Source of the DNA: an uncultured Eubacteriales bacterium | GTDB lineage: Bacteria; Bacillota; Clostridia; Lachnospirales; Lachnospiraceae | DNA: 9,167 nt | Assembly: GCA_900313855.1 (NCBI GenBank) | Contig: OMSZ01000093.1 | Coordinates: 1 to 9,167, forward strand | Direction of reading: 5' to 3' | Shown: one piece after another, positions 1 to 6,575 of the stretch | How positions within the stretch are numbered: position 1 is the stretch's first letter | How the letters are laid out: every line of letters starts with the position of its first letter | Position numbers and translations under genes: made by a program | Notes under the pieces: model-generated | What the model was told of the DNA's origin: nothing | The model's database searches: none | Seen by the model: only the letters and a program-made list of their open reading frames with translations

Positions 1-614
1 ATGGCATTTAAGTAAAGCTCCAAAATATCCTTCTTGTCGATCTGCTTTTCAAGCTCGATCGCAAGATACTGCTCCTGCAGCTTACGTTTTAATTTGTCGG
101 AAAATGTACTCTCATTAAGACCGACATTAAATATCTGGTTTTTGATTAGCTGCTGTGTGATGGTTGAAGCACCCTCGGAGAAATCACGATTCTTTATTCC
201 TATAAAGAAGGCACGCAGAATACCTCTTGCATCGACGCCGTTATGATCCCAGAATCTCTCGTCCTCAATTGCTACAAATGCATCTATAAGGGTCTGTGGG
301 ATATTCTCATATTCTACGTAAACTCTGTTGGAATTAGCAGTCGAGAGGGTAGTAAGCTCCTTGCCGTTCTGATCGTATATGGTTGTCTGAAATCCCTCTA
401 ATTTAACACTGTCCTTGATATCCGATATATCAGGTGCGTTATCAATGATGGAATTGAACATTCCAATACCTGCACCTATACCGCTTGCGATACAGAACAG
501 GAAAACAAAAATAAAACATTTGTAGAAAACATATACCAGTTTGTTTTTATTCTTGGAGCTTTTTGAAACAAGCTTCTTTTGCTTTTTTTCTATATTTCTT
601 TTTGAATAGTTCAT
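1..614 (-). CDS. Class A penicillin-binding protein (PBP1A type), N-terminal part, cut by left edge
   Basis: Membrane-anchored peptidoglycan glycosyltransferase that polymerises lipid II into glycan strands; a C-terminal transpeptidase domain is expected but lies outside the window. I translated the minus strand from the ATG at 614-612: 204 codons are visible with no stop. Residues 1-26 are a Lys-rich cytoplasmic tail, 27-52 a hydrophobic membrane anchor, and from about 75 the GT51 domain begins. GT51 motifs seen are EDERFWDHNG (117-126, catalytic Glu expected at E117), EGASTITQQLIKN (147-159) and RKLQEQYLAIELEK (177-190), followed by ILELYLN. The start is supported by a GGAGG ribosome binding site (plus-strand 622-626) 7 nt upstream. 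It is transcribed divergently from the yigZ-like gene. A monofunctional transglycosylase cannot be formally excluded without the C-terminus, but the linker after the anchor resembles class A PBPs. Confidence 0.93.
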   Translation of the reverse strand, partial: MNYSKRNIEKKQKKLVSKSSKNKNKLVYVFYKCFIFVFLFCIASGIGAGIGMFNSIIDNAPDISDIKDSVKLEGFQTTIYDQNGKELTTLSTANSNRVYVEYENIPQTLIDAFVAIEDERFWDHNGVDARGILRAFFIGIKNRDFSEGASTITQQLIKNQIFNVGLNESTFSDKLKRKLQEQYLAIELEKQIDKKDILELYLNA

Positions 615-668
615 ACTTACGCCTCCGGGCATTGATAAAATGATAGACAATACATACCATGTACTGCA

Positions 669-697
669 AATATATGAATAAGTAAATGATATATCAA
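669..697 (-). promoter_or_regulatory. Candidate sigma-A promoter for the PBP gene
   Basis: On the minus strand there is a -35 box TTGATA (plus 692-697) and a -10 box TATATT (plus 669-674), separated by exactly 17 nt. This would start a leader of about 50 nt before the PBP ATG. A perfect 10-bp palindrome TGATATATCA (687-696) overlaps the -35 box and could be an operator, but the region is so AT-rich that it may be chance. Confidence 0.5.
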
Positions 698-790
698 ATG
701 TTTATATTAATGCTATAATCTGCATAACTTACTATAGTATATCAAACATGGACAAAAAATGCTATCTTTATTCAAAAGTCACTCAAATTA

Positions 791-818
791 TTGACAAGTA
801 GTTATAAAAACGTATAAA
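791..818 (+). promoter_or_regulatory. Candidate sigma-A promoter for the yigZ-like gene
   Basis: A perfect -35 box TTGACA (791-796) is followed after 16 nt by TATAAA (813-818), the best promoter match in the divergent intergenic region. Initiation near 825 would give a leader of about 125 nt before the ATG at 950, long enough to hold the stem-loop at 880-918. Confidence 0.6.
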
Positions 819-879
819 ATTATTTGAATTGAGATTGCAAAATACAGTTTATAACGGTTCAGATCAATATTTAAAAAGC

Positions 880-918
880 TAAAGATCCGGGCACAAGTAC
901 TTAAGGGGCGGGTCTTTA
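880..918 (+). promoter_or_regulatory. Leader stem-loop upstream of the yigZ-like gene
   Basis: TAAAGATCCG (880-889) can pair with CGGGTCTTTA (909-918), giving a 10-bp stem with a single G-U wobble. The 19-nt G-rich loop itself contains the palindrome AAGTACTT. No T run follows, so it is not an ordinary terminator. It ends 21 nt before the ribosome binding site and may protect or regulate the transcript. I do not recognise it as a known riboswitch. Confidence 0.4.
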
Positions 919-938
919 AAATGGAGTATTGTACGTTT

Positions 939-944
939 TAGAGG
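939..944 (+). promoter_or_regulatory. Ribosome binding site deciding the yigZ start
   Basis: TAGAGG lies 5 nt before the ATG at 950. The longer in-frame alternative, a TTG at 929, has only GGAG two nucleotides upstream, too close to work, and would add seven residues that do not belong to the family's usual N-terminus. Confidence 0.6.
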
Positions 945-949
945 TATAT

Positions 950-1576
950 ATGAATAAAGAATATAAAACAATAATAGAAGACGGAACCGGAGAATATGTT
1001 GAGAAGAAATCACGTTTTATCGGGTACATACACCATGTTGACAATGAGGAAGAGGCGGAAGCATTTATTACCGCAATAAAAAAGAAGCATTATGATGCAA
1101 GACATAACTGCTCGGCGTACAGCGTGGGAGAGGACAAGGTTATTCAGCGTTTTTCGGATGACGGAGAGCCGAGTGGTACGGCGGGAAAGCCGATACTTGA
1201 GGTGATCAACGGTAATGGTTTACATAATGTATGTATCGTAGTGACCAGATATTTTGGCGGAACCCTGCTTGGAACAGGCGGTCTTGTAAGAAGCTATACC
1301 GAGGCTTCTAAGGAATGCATAAATGCTACCGGAATAGTTACAAAGCAGTGTGTTATTCCACTAGAGATCACTACCAATTATAACGATTTTGGGAAAATAC
1401 AGTACATATTAGCCAGTGAGAGCATTGTGATAAGTGATACCCGCTACGAGGACAATGTAATACTTACCGCAAGTGTTCCGGTTGATATTATTGATAATAT
1501 CGAAAAAAAGATTACTGAGGCGACTTCTGCCAGAGCAAAATACGAGAGAGGTAAGCAGGGGTTCATTCTTTGCTAA
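950..1576 (+). CDS. yigZ: YigZ / IMPACT family protein (UPF0029)
   Basis: A cytoplasmic protein of the widespread YigZ/YvyE/IMPACT family. Its biochemical role is unsettled; the eukaryotic relative IMPACT acts in translational control through GCN1, and the fold suggests nucleic-acid or ribosome-linked binding. It has 208 residues from ATG 950, matching the family's usual length of about 200-220. The N-terminal UPF0029 domain carries the signature blocks DGEPSGTAGKPIL (71-83) and VVTRYFGGTLLGTGGLVRSY (97-116). From about residue 137 to the end is the ferredoxin-like DUF1949 domain. The gene is intact. It has its own candidate promoter and leader hairpin, and its TAA stop (1574-1576) lies inside the first arm of the long palindrome that follows, so the 3' end of the mRNA is probably structured. 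Confidence 0.95.
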   Translation: MNKEYKTIIEDGTGEYVEKKSRFIGYIHHVDNEEEAEAFITAIKKKHYDARHNCSAYSVGEDKVIQRFSDDGEPSGTAGKPILEVINGNGLHNVCIVVTRYFGGTLLGTGGLVRSYTEASKECINATGIVTKQCVIPLEITTNYNDFGKIQYILASESIVISDTRYEDNVILTASVPVDIIDNIEKKITEATSARAKYERGKQGFILC

Positions 1577-1744
1577 TTGAGGGTTATTGAGCTGATTGAG
1601 AGACGGACGCACAGATCTAACGGTATGCCGATATCTCACTTCCGCTGTCCATACCAGAAGTCGTTCGATATCGACATATCCGTTTTGACCTGTGCTGTGC
1701 ATCGATAATATTACCGTCCGTGTGTTATCAGTCATACACAATTA
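1574..1744. repeat. Long nested imperfect palindrome (MITE-like or structured RNA element)
   Basis: Six colinear pairs of arms nest around one centre: TAATTG 1574-1579 with CAATTA 1739-1744; CTGAT 1592-1596 with ATCAG 1727-1731; ACGGACG 1603-1609 with CGTCCGT 1715-1721; GCACAG 1609-1614 with CTGTGC 1690-1695 or its tandem copy 1695-1700; 1619-1635 with 1667-1684 (16 of 17 paired, one bulge); and ACTTC 1638-1642 with GAAGT 1657-1661. The first arm includes the yigZ stop codon. Seven Ts (1746-1752) follow directly. It has no coding capacity that I believe. It could be a decayed miniature inverted-repeat element, a structured transcript end, or a folded regulatory RNA. The pairing is read directly from sequence; the function is unknown. 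Confidence 0.7.
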
Positions 1745-1879
1745 ATTTTTTTATCTGAGCGCACGCCATGAATAACGCCTCAAACAAACTTCAAGCGAAC
1801 ACAACGTACAAGAGTTTCGCCCAAAAGCATTACCCATACAACTCCTAATTATAAGATGTGAAAGAAAGAGGAAACATTT
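1745..1879 (+). other. Spacer and leader before the RND gene
   Basis: After the T7 run (1746-1752) comes about 110 nt that is unusually rich in C and A on the plus strand and carries no gene or convincing -35/-10 pair. A weak option, TTGACC at 1685-1690 with TATTAC at 1709-1714 (18 nt apart), lies inside the palindrome. The useful element is the ribosome binding site AGAGGA (1867-1872), 7 nt before the RND ATG at 1880. Confidence 0.45.
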
Positions 1880-4800
1880 ATGATCTCAAAATTCAGCGTG
1901 AAAAGAGCATATACTGTTATAGTGGGCATTGTCCTTATTCTTATACTCGGAGTGGTTGTGTATACAAGGATGACGGTGGATCTGCTTCCGTCTATAGAAC
2001 TGCCTTATGCCGTGGTAGTAACCACTTATCCGGGTGCCAGCCCCGAGTCCGTTGAAACGGGTGTTACAAAGCCGATTGAACAGGCTGTGGCAACGATTGA
2101 TAATATCAAGAATATTCAATCAGTATCATCTGAGAATTATTCAATGGTAATTCTAGAATTTAATTCCGATACGAATATGGATGCGGCAACTATCGACATG
2201 CGTGAAAAGATCGACCAGATAAAGGGCTTTTTTGACGAGTCGGTAGGCAATCCGATAATACTAAAATTAAATCCCAATATGCTGCCGGTTATGATCGCGG
2301 CGGTAGATAAAAAGGATGCTGATATTGTAGAGCTTTCAGAGTATGTTGCTAACAATATCACGCCGCGTATCGAGGGAGTTGAGGGAGTTGCATCGGTGAC
2401 AACCTTAGGCTCAGTTGAGGAGTCTGTTCAGGTCATTATCCGTAAGGATAAGGTGAAAAAGGTAAATGAAGACGTTGTAAAGGCATTGGATAAAAAATTC
2501 GCCGAAGCCGAGGATGCGATCGCGGACGGTAAGAACGAGATCAGCAGCGGTAAGAGTAAGTTAGAAAGTGGGGAGAAGACAGCCGGTAAGGAGTTTGCTA
2601 AGGCAGAGAACAAGATCAATAATGCAAGATATGAGCTCCTCTCAAATGCAAAGGATGTTGCCAAGGCAAAATCTGATCTTGAAGAAAAGGAAAAAGAATT
2701 AAAGACACAGAGAACACAGTTAAATACTGCAATAGGTTCGTTAAATGAGCTGCTTACAAGCTATCAGACATTGTCGGGACAGAAGGATCAGTTAGAGATG
2801 GCGGTTTCCTTAAAGCCTGATGATGCTTCAATGCAGGCTCAGTTAGAAACGATCAAAGCGGCTTTATCCGCAATGGAAGGCAAATTAGCGGAGCAGAAGG
2901 ATGGTGAAGGCAATCCGCTATCATTTACTTCGCTGCCTGCTTATATAACTTCACTTGAGTCTTCGCTTGCACAGCTTGATGCAGGTCTTAAGGAGATCAC
3001 AAACGGAAAGAAAAAGTTAAACAGCGCCGAGAAGAAGATAAACTCCGGCAAGAAGGAGCTTGATAAGGGATACAGCACATTAAAGGAAAAAGAGACTCAG
3101 ACTAATATTGATATGGCAGCTGCCAAGGCACAGCTTTCCCAGGGTGAAAAAGAGATAGAGAGCAAAGAGGAAGAGTTAAAGGATGCCAAAGAGGCAGCTT
3201 ATGACGGCGCGGATCTTAAGAATATAATAACGGATGAACTTATCAAAGGCATATTGACCGCTCAGAACTTTGACTATCCCGCAGGGTATGTTACGGAGGA
3301 TGATGTTGACTATCTTGTGCGTGTGGGCGAGAAGTTTGATGATGTTAAGAGTCTTTCTGATTTCGTTTTGCTTGATATGAATATGGATGGAGTAGCGCCG
3401 ATCAAGTTATCAGATGTGGCGGACGTATTTGTTGAAAATAACAGCGATAAGCTCTATACCAGAGTTGACAGGAATGCCGGTATAATTCTTTCGGTTGCAA
3501 AGCAGAATGAGTACTCGACAAAGGCAGTTTCGGACCGAATTAAAAATGAGTTTGAAAAGATAAGAAAGAATGATGATGATGTATCATTTACTGCTCTTAT
3601 GGATCAGTGTATCTACATTGATCTTGTAAGTAATTCTGTTATACAGGATCTTTTATACGGTGCTTTACTTGCGGTAGTTATATTATTGTTATTCTTAAAG
3701 GATATAAGGCCTACGGGTATCATTGCGGTTTCTATTCCGGTATCGGTAATATTTGCTGTAGTGCTGATGTATTTCTCTAATGTTACGCTCAATGTTATCT
3801 CTCTTTCGGGACTTGCGCTTGGCGTCGGTATGCTCGTGGATAACTCTATCGTCGTTATAGAAAACATTTACAGACTTAGAAGCGACGGATACTCTGTAAA
3901 AGAAGCTGCGATAAAGGGTGCCAATCAGATGGTAGGCGCGATCACCGCGTCAACGCTTACTACGGTCTGCGTGTTCTTGCCTATCGTATTTACAAGCGGA
4001 ATAACCAGACAGCTCTTTACTGATATGGGACTTACCATAGCATATTCACTTTTTGCCAGTCTTTTCGTAGCGATAACATTTGTTCCTATGGTTGCATCAA
4101 AAACCTTTTCAAAGATCTCGCAGAAGGAGAACAGGCTGGTTAACAGGATAAGCAGGATCTATGCAGCTGTTTTGCCGAAGGTTTTAAAGCATAAGATAAT
4201 TGTGTTGGTTCTGTCGCTGGTATTGTTTGTCGGAATGACATTGCTTGAGATCACAAGGGGCTTTTCATTCTTTCCACAGATGGATTCCCCGCAGATGCAG
4301 ATGACACTTACCATGCCGGAAGAGACTAAGACACTTGATGAGACGACAGAGATGTCTGATAAGGTGATCGATACGGTGCTTGGCATTGAGGATATCAAGA
4401 CGGTCGGAGCTATGGTCGGCGGCAGCGGTATGTCAATGGTAGGACTTGGTGAGAATAATGATGTAAGTACAGTTACCTATTATATAGGATGCAGGGAGGA
4501 CAAGAAACATACCAATGAAGAGATCGCGGATATGATCCGTGAAAAGACGAAGGACTTCCCTTGCGAGATAGATGTACAGGCTTCAAACATGGATATGAGC
4601 GCATTGATGACGGCCGGCGTTGTTGTTCAGGTAAAGGGCAAGGAGCTTGATAAGCTGGAAGAGATAGCTGTCATGGTTGGCGAGAAGCTTGAAGGGGTTG
4701 AGGGACTTACGGATATTGATAATGGACTTACAAAGACAACTCCGGAATACAAAATGATCGTGGATAAGACAGAGGCGGCTTCATACGGATTGTCGGTTGC

Positions 4801-5725
4801 ACAGGTTTATCAGGAGGTTAATAAGAAGCTTGCGGAAAAGGCAACGGCAACAACTCTTTATACGGATAAAAAGGATTACCCGGTATATGTGAAGTCTGAG
4901 CAGGATGAGACATTAAGCTTAAAGGATGTTGAGAATATTGAGCTTTCCGGCAAGCAGGGCGAGGAGGAGAAGAAGGTTAAGGTAAGCGCCCTCGCGCAGG
5001 TAAAGGATGCGCAGTCACTTTCTGCGGTTAACCGTAAGAATCAGGTAAGATATATATCGGTTACCGGAAAGGTTAAGGATGGCTACACCACAACTGCAGT
5101 GTCCAATGAGGTTACCAAGGTGGTAAATGCGATATCGCTGCCATCAGGCTATTCCATCGCCTATGACGGAGAGAATGAAACTGTTATGGAAGCTTTAAAA
5201 CAGGTGCTTTTGATGATGGCTCTTGCGATAGCGTTTATGTATCTTATAATGGTAGCGCAGTTCCAGTCGTTTAAGAGTCCGTTCATAATACTGTTTACAT
5301 TGCCGCTTGCATTTACCGGAGGCTTTGCTGCACTTTATCTTGCAGGAAAGGATGTCAGCATAATCGCGATGGTAGGAATGGTTATGCTTGCCGGTATCAT
5401 CGTTAATAACGGTATCGTGTTCGTTGACAGCGTGAACCAGCTTAGGGAGGAAGGCATGGTGATGCGCGAGGCTATCGTGATCACAGGAAGGAATCGTCTT
5501 CGTCCTATCGTTATGACGGCGCTTACAACGATCCTTGGTCTTTCATCACTTGCAGCGGGAATCGGAATGGGTGCTGATATGGCTCAGCCGATGGCGCTTG
5601 TGGTTATCGGAGGTCTTATATACGGAACGTTACTTACGCTTATAGTTGTTCCGTGTATATACGAGCTTTTTAACAGGGATGGTCAAAGCAAAGAATTGCA
5701 GGAAGATAAAGTAATTGAAGGATAG
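1880..5725 (+). CDS. RND family efflux permease (HAE1/SwrC type) with coiled-coil insertion
   Basis: A twelve-helix proton-driven exporter of the AcrB/SwrC superfamily, probably moving a drug, lipid or surfactant-like amphiphile out of the membrane; the substrate is not predictable. It has 1281 residues against about 1050 for AcrB or SwrC. TM1 is at 8-30, followed by the porter motif LLPSIELPYAVVVTTYPGASP. TM2-6 lie at about 590-740, including LALGVGMLVDNSIVVIENI around TM4 with the relay Asp at D654. TM7 is at about 771-790, and TM8-12 at about 1104-1262, with GIIVNNGIVFVDS in TM10. The first extracytoplasmic loop (31-589) is about 250 residues longer than the second (791-1103), because residues about 196-440 form a Lys/Glu/Ala-rich coiled coil with repeats such as SGKSKLESGEK and INSGKKELDKG. 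No adaptor or outer-membrane channel gene is adjacent. ATG 1880 has a good ribosome binding site. The gene reads toward a TtcA-like gene 11 nt downstream. Confidence 0.95.
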   Translation: MISKFSVKRAYTVIVGIVLILILGVVVYTRMTVDLLPSIELPYAVVVTTYPGASPESVETGVTKPIEQAVATIDNIKNIQSVSSENYSMVILEFNSDTNMDAATIDMREKIDQIKGFFDESVGNPIILKLNPNMLPVMIAAVDKKDADIVELSEYVANNITPRIEGVEGVASVTTLGSVEESVQVIIRKDKVKKVNEDVVKALDKKFAEAEDAIADGKNEISSGKSKLESGEKTAGKEFAKAENKINNARYELLSNAKDVAKAKSDLEEKEKELKTQRTQLNTAIGSLNELLTSYQTLSGQKDQLEMAVSLKPDDASMQAQLETIKAALSAMEGKLAEQKDGEGNPLSFTSLPAYITSLESSLAQLDAGLKEITNGKKKLNSAEKKINSGKKELDKGYSTLKEKETQTNIDMAAAKAQLSQGEKEIESKEEELKDAKEAAYDGADLKNIITDELIKGILTAQNFDYPAGYVTEDDVDYLVRVGEKFDDVKSLSDFVLLDMNMDGVAPIKLSDVADVFVENNSDKLYTRVDRNAGIILSVAKQNEYSTKAVSDRIKNEFEKIRKNDDDVSFTALMDQCIYIDLVSNSVIQDLLYGALLAVVILLLFLKDIRPTGIIAVSIPVSVIFAVVLMYFSNVTLNVISLSGLALGVGMLVDNSIVVIENIYRLRSDGYSVKEAAIKGANQMVGAITASTLTTVCVFLPIVFTSGITRQLFTDMGLTIAYSLFASLFVAITFVPMVASKTFSKISQKENRLVNRISRIYAAVLPKVLKHKIIVLVLSLVLFVGMTLLEITRGFSFFPQMDSPQMQMTLTMPEETKTLDETTEMSDKVIDTVLGIEDIKTVGAMVGGSGMSMVGLGENNDVSTVTYYIGCREDKKHTNEEIADMIREKTKDFPCEIDVQASNMDMSALMTAGVVVQVKGKELDKLEEIAVMVGEKLEGVEGLTDIDNGLTKTTPEYKMIVDKTEAASYGLSVAQVYQEVNKKLAEKATATTLYTDKKDYPVYVKSEQDETLSLKDVENIELSGKQGEEEKKVKVSALAQVKDAQSLSAVNRKNQVRYISVTGKVKDGYTTTAVSNEVTKVVNAISLPSGYSIAYDGENETVMEALKQVLLMMALAIAFMYLIMVAQFQSFKSPFIILFTLPLAFTGGFAALYLAGKDVSIIAMVGMVMLAGIIVNNGIVFVDSVNQLREEGMVMREAIVITGRNRLRPIVMTALTTILGLSSLAAGIGMGADMAQPMALVVIGGLIYGTLLTLIVVPCIYELFNRDGQSKELQEDKVIEG
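2465..3199 (+). other. Coiled-coil insertion within the RND permease (residues about 196-440)
   Basis: This segment is highly charged (K/E/D), almost free of aromatic residues and Pro, and has recurring G-x(2)-x-L spacing like that in the extracytoplasmic coils of Gram-positive YhgE/Pip and MmpL-like proteins. Likely helix breaks are at about 309-316 (SLKPDDAS) and 341-354 (DGEGNPLSFTSLPA), suggesting an antiparallel hairpin with two arms of about 100 residues. The flanks match AcrB on either side of its docking subdomain: VQVIIRKDKV before it, and IITDELIKGILTAQN after it, resembling AcrB's LTPVDVITAIKAQN. Boundaries are approximate. Confidence 0.75.
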
Positions 5726-5736
5726 GTTTATTATGT

Positions 5737-6447
5737 ATGAAGCTTCAGAAATTATACAGCTATGTCAGGCAGGCAATAGATGATTACAGCATGATAGATG
5801 AGGGTGATAAAATAGCAGTGGGAATGTCCGGCGGAAAGGACTCATTTACACTGCTATATGCATTAAGCGGGCTTAGGGATTTCTATCCTAAGAAATTCGA
5901 GCTTGAAGCAATAACGGTCGATCTGGGATATCAAGGCTTTGATACGGAGCCGATACAAAGAATATGTGATGAGCTTAAAGTGGATTATCATGTAGAGAAA
6001 ACTCAGATTGCGGATATGCTTGGCGATAACGGCTGCTCACTATGCGCAAGACTTAGGAAGGGAGCGTTTGGTGAGGCGGCGGCAAAGCTTTCTTGCAATA
6101 AGATGGCTTATGCGCATAATATGGATGATCTTGTTGAGACAATGATGTTATCACTTATATATGAGGGGCGGTTTTCATGCTTTGAACCGGTAACGCGATA
6201 TGATGATAACTGTCTTACGCTTATAAGACCGCTCATATATGTTCCTGCGGGAAGAGTAAAGGGCTTTGCGGCTGCTAATGATCTGCCGATCGTAAAAAAT
6301 CCGTGTCCGTATGACAATGATACGGAGAGGACATATGTAAGGGAGCTTTTGAAAAATATCGAAAAGCATGCGCCGGGAACCAAGAAGAGAATGATGACGG
6401 CGGTGCATAACGGATTGTATGCAGGTAAGTTCTGTCCCGGAAAATGA
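5737..6447 (+). CDS. ttcA: TtcA-like tRNA 2-thiolation PP-loop ATPase
   Basis: A cytoplasmic ATP pyrophosphatase of the TtcA family, which adenylates a tRNA cytidine (C32 in the enterobacterial enzyme) and replaces its oxygen with sulfur using an Fe-S cluster. It has 236 residues. The PP-loop SGGKDS is at 31-36, CSLC at C100/C103 with the typical following ARLRKG, AHNMDD at 126-131, RPLIYVP at 164-170, and a third cysteine in NPCPYDND at C190. This Cys trio matches the cluster ligands of TtcA. It is somewhat shorter than E. coli TtcA (about 310), as is common in Firmicutes homologues. The exact modified base in this lineage is uncertain, so the symbol denotes the family. It begins 11 nt after the RND stop; the purine-rich AAGGATAGG (5718-5726) overlaps that stop, suggesting translational coupling. 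An out-of-frame ATG sits at 5733. Confidence 0.9.
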   Translation: MKLQKLYSYVRQAIDDYSMIDEGDKIAVGMSGGKDSFTLLYALSGLRDFYPKKFELEAITVDLGYQGFDTEPIQRICDELKVDYHVEKTQIADMLGDNGCSLCARLRKGAFGEAAAKLSCNKMAYAHNMDDLVETMMLSLIYEGRFSCFEPVTRYDDNCLTLIRPLIYVPAGRVKGFAAANDLPIVKNPCPYDNDTERTYVRELLKNIEKHAPGTKKRMMTAVHNGLYAGKFCPGK

Positions 6448-6475
6448 GGATTGAGATAACTGTCAGAAAATGGAC

Positions 6476-6504
6476 TTGCTAAAACATTTGATATGCGTTA
6501 GAAT
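6476..6504 (+). promoter_or_regulatory. Candidate promoter for the activase gene
   Basis: TTGCTA (6476-6481) and TAGAAT (6499-6504) are 17 nt apart in the 128-nt spacer after the TtcA-like gene. The leader would be about 65 nt. A weak 6-bp inverted repeat, CAGAAA 6463-6468 with TTTCTG 6506-6511, brackets this site and is followed by TTTTAATTT; it is too GC-poor and wide-looped to call a terminator. Confidence 0.4.
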
Positions 6505-6575
6505 ATTTCTGTTTTAATTTGAATTTTGTAATATAGTAATATATGTAATGATATACCAAAGGATGAGGTGCCATA

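Noticed and set aside
1409..1741. Minus-strand open frame of 110 codons covering the end of yigZ and the palindrome
   Set aside because: It is antisense to the conserved C-terminal domain of the YigZ-like gene, and its other half reads through the inverted repeat. It has no recognisable domain and no clear ribosome binding site.
1736..1752. Simple rho-independent terminator for yigZ at the T7 run
   Set aside because: The local hairpin TGTGT/ACACA has only 5 bp, a 10-nt loop and a 5-nt gap before the Ts. Any termination probably depends on the larger palindrome, so it is described there.
1858..2055. Plus-strand frame of 65 codons at the start of the RND gene
   Set aside because: It overlaps the RND permease in another frame, whose translation from 1880 is clearly homologous to known transporters. 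Its composition (Cys, Tyr, Ser rich) looks like a shadow.
2465..3199. Coiled-coil region as evidence of a gene fusion or assembly error
   Set aside because: The frame stays open with the same codon style on both sides, and porter-domain homology resumes directly afterwards, so it is a true in-frame insertion.
6463..6520. Possible intrinsic terminator after the TtcA-like gene
   Set aside because: The only stem is 6 bp of mostly A-T pairs with a 37-nt loop, and the downstream T tract is interrupted. It is too weak to call.
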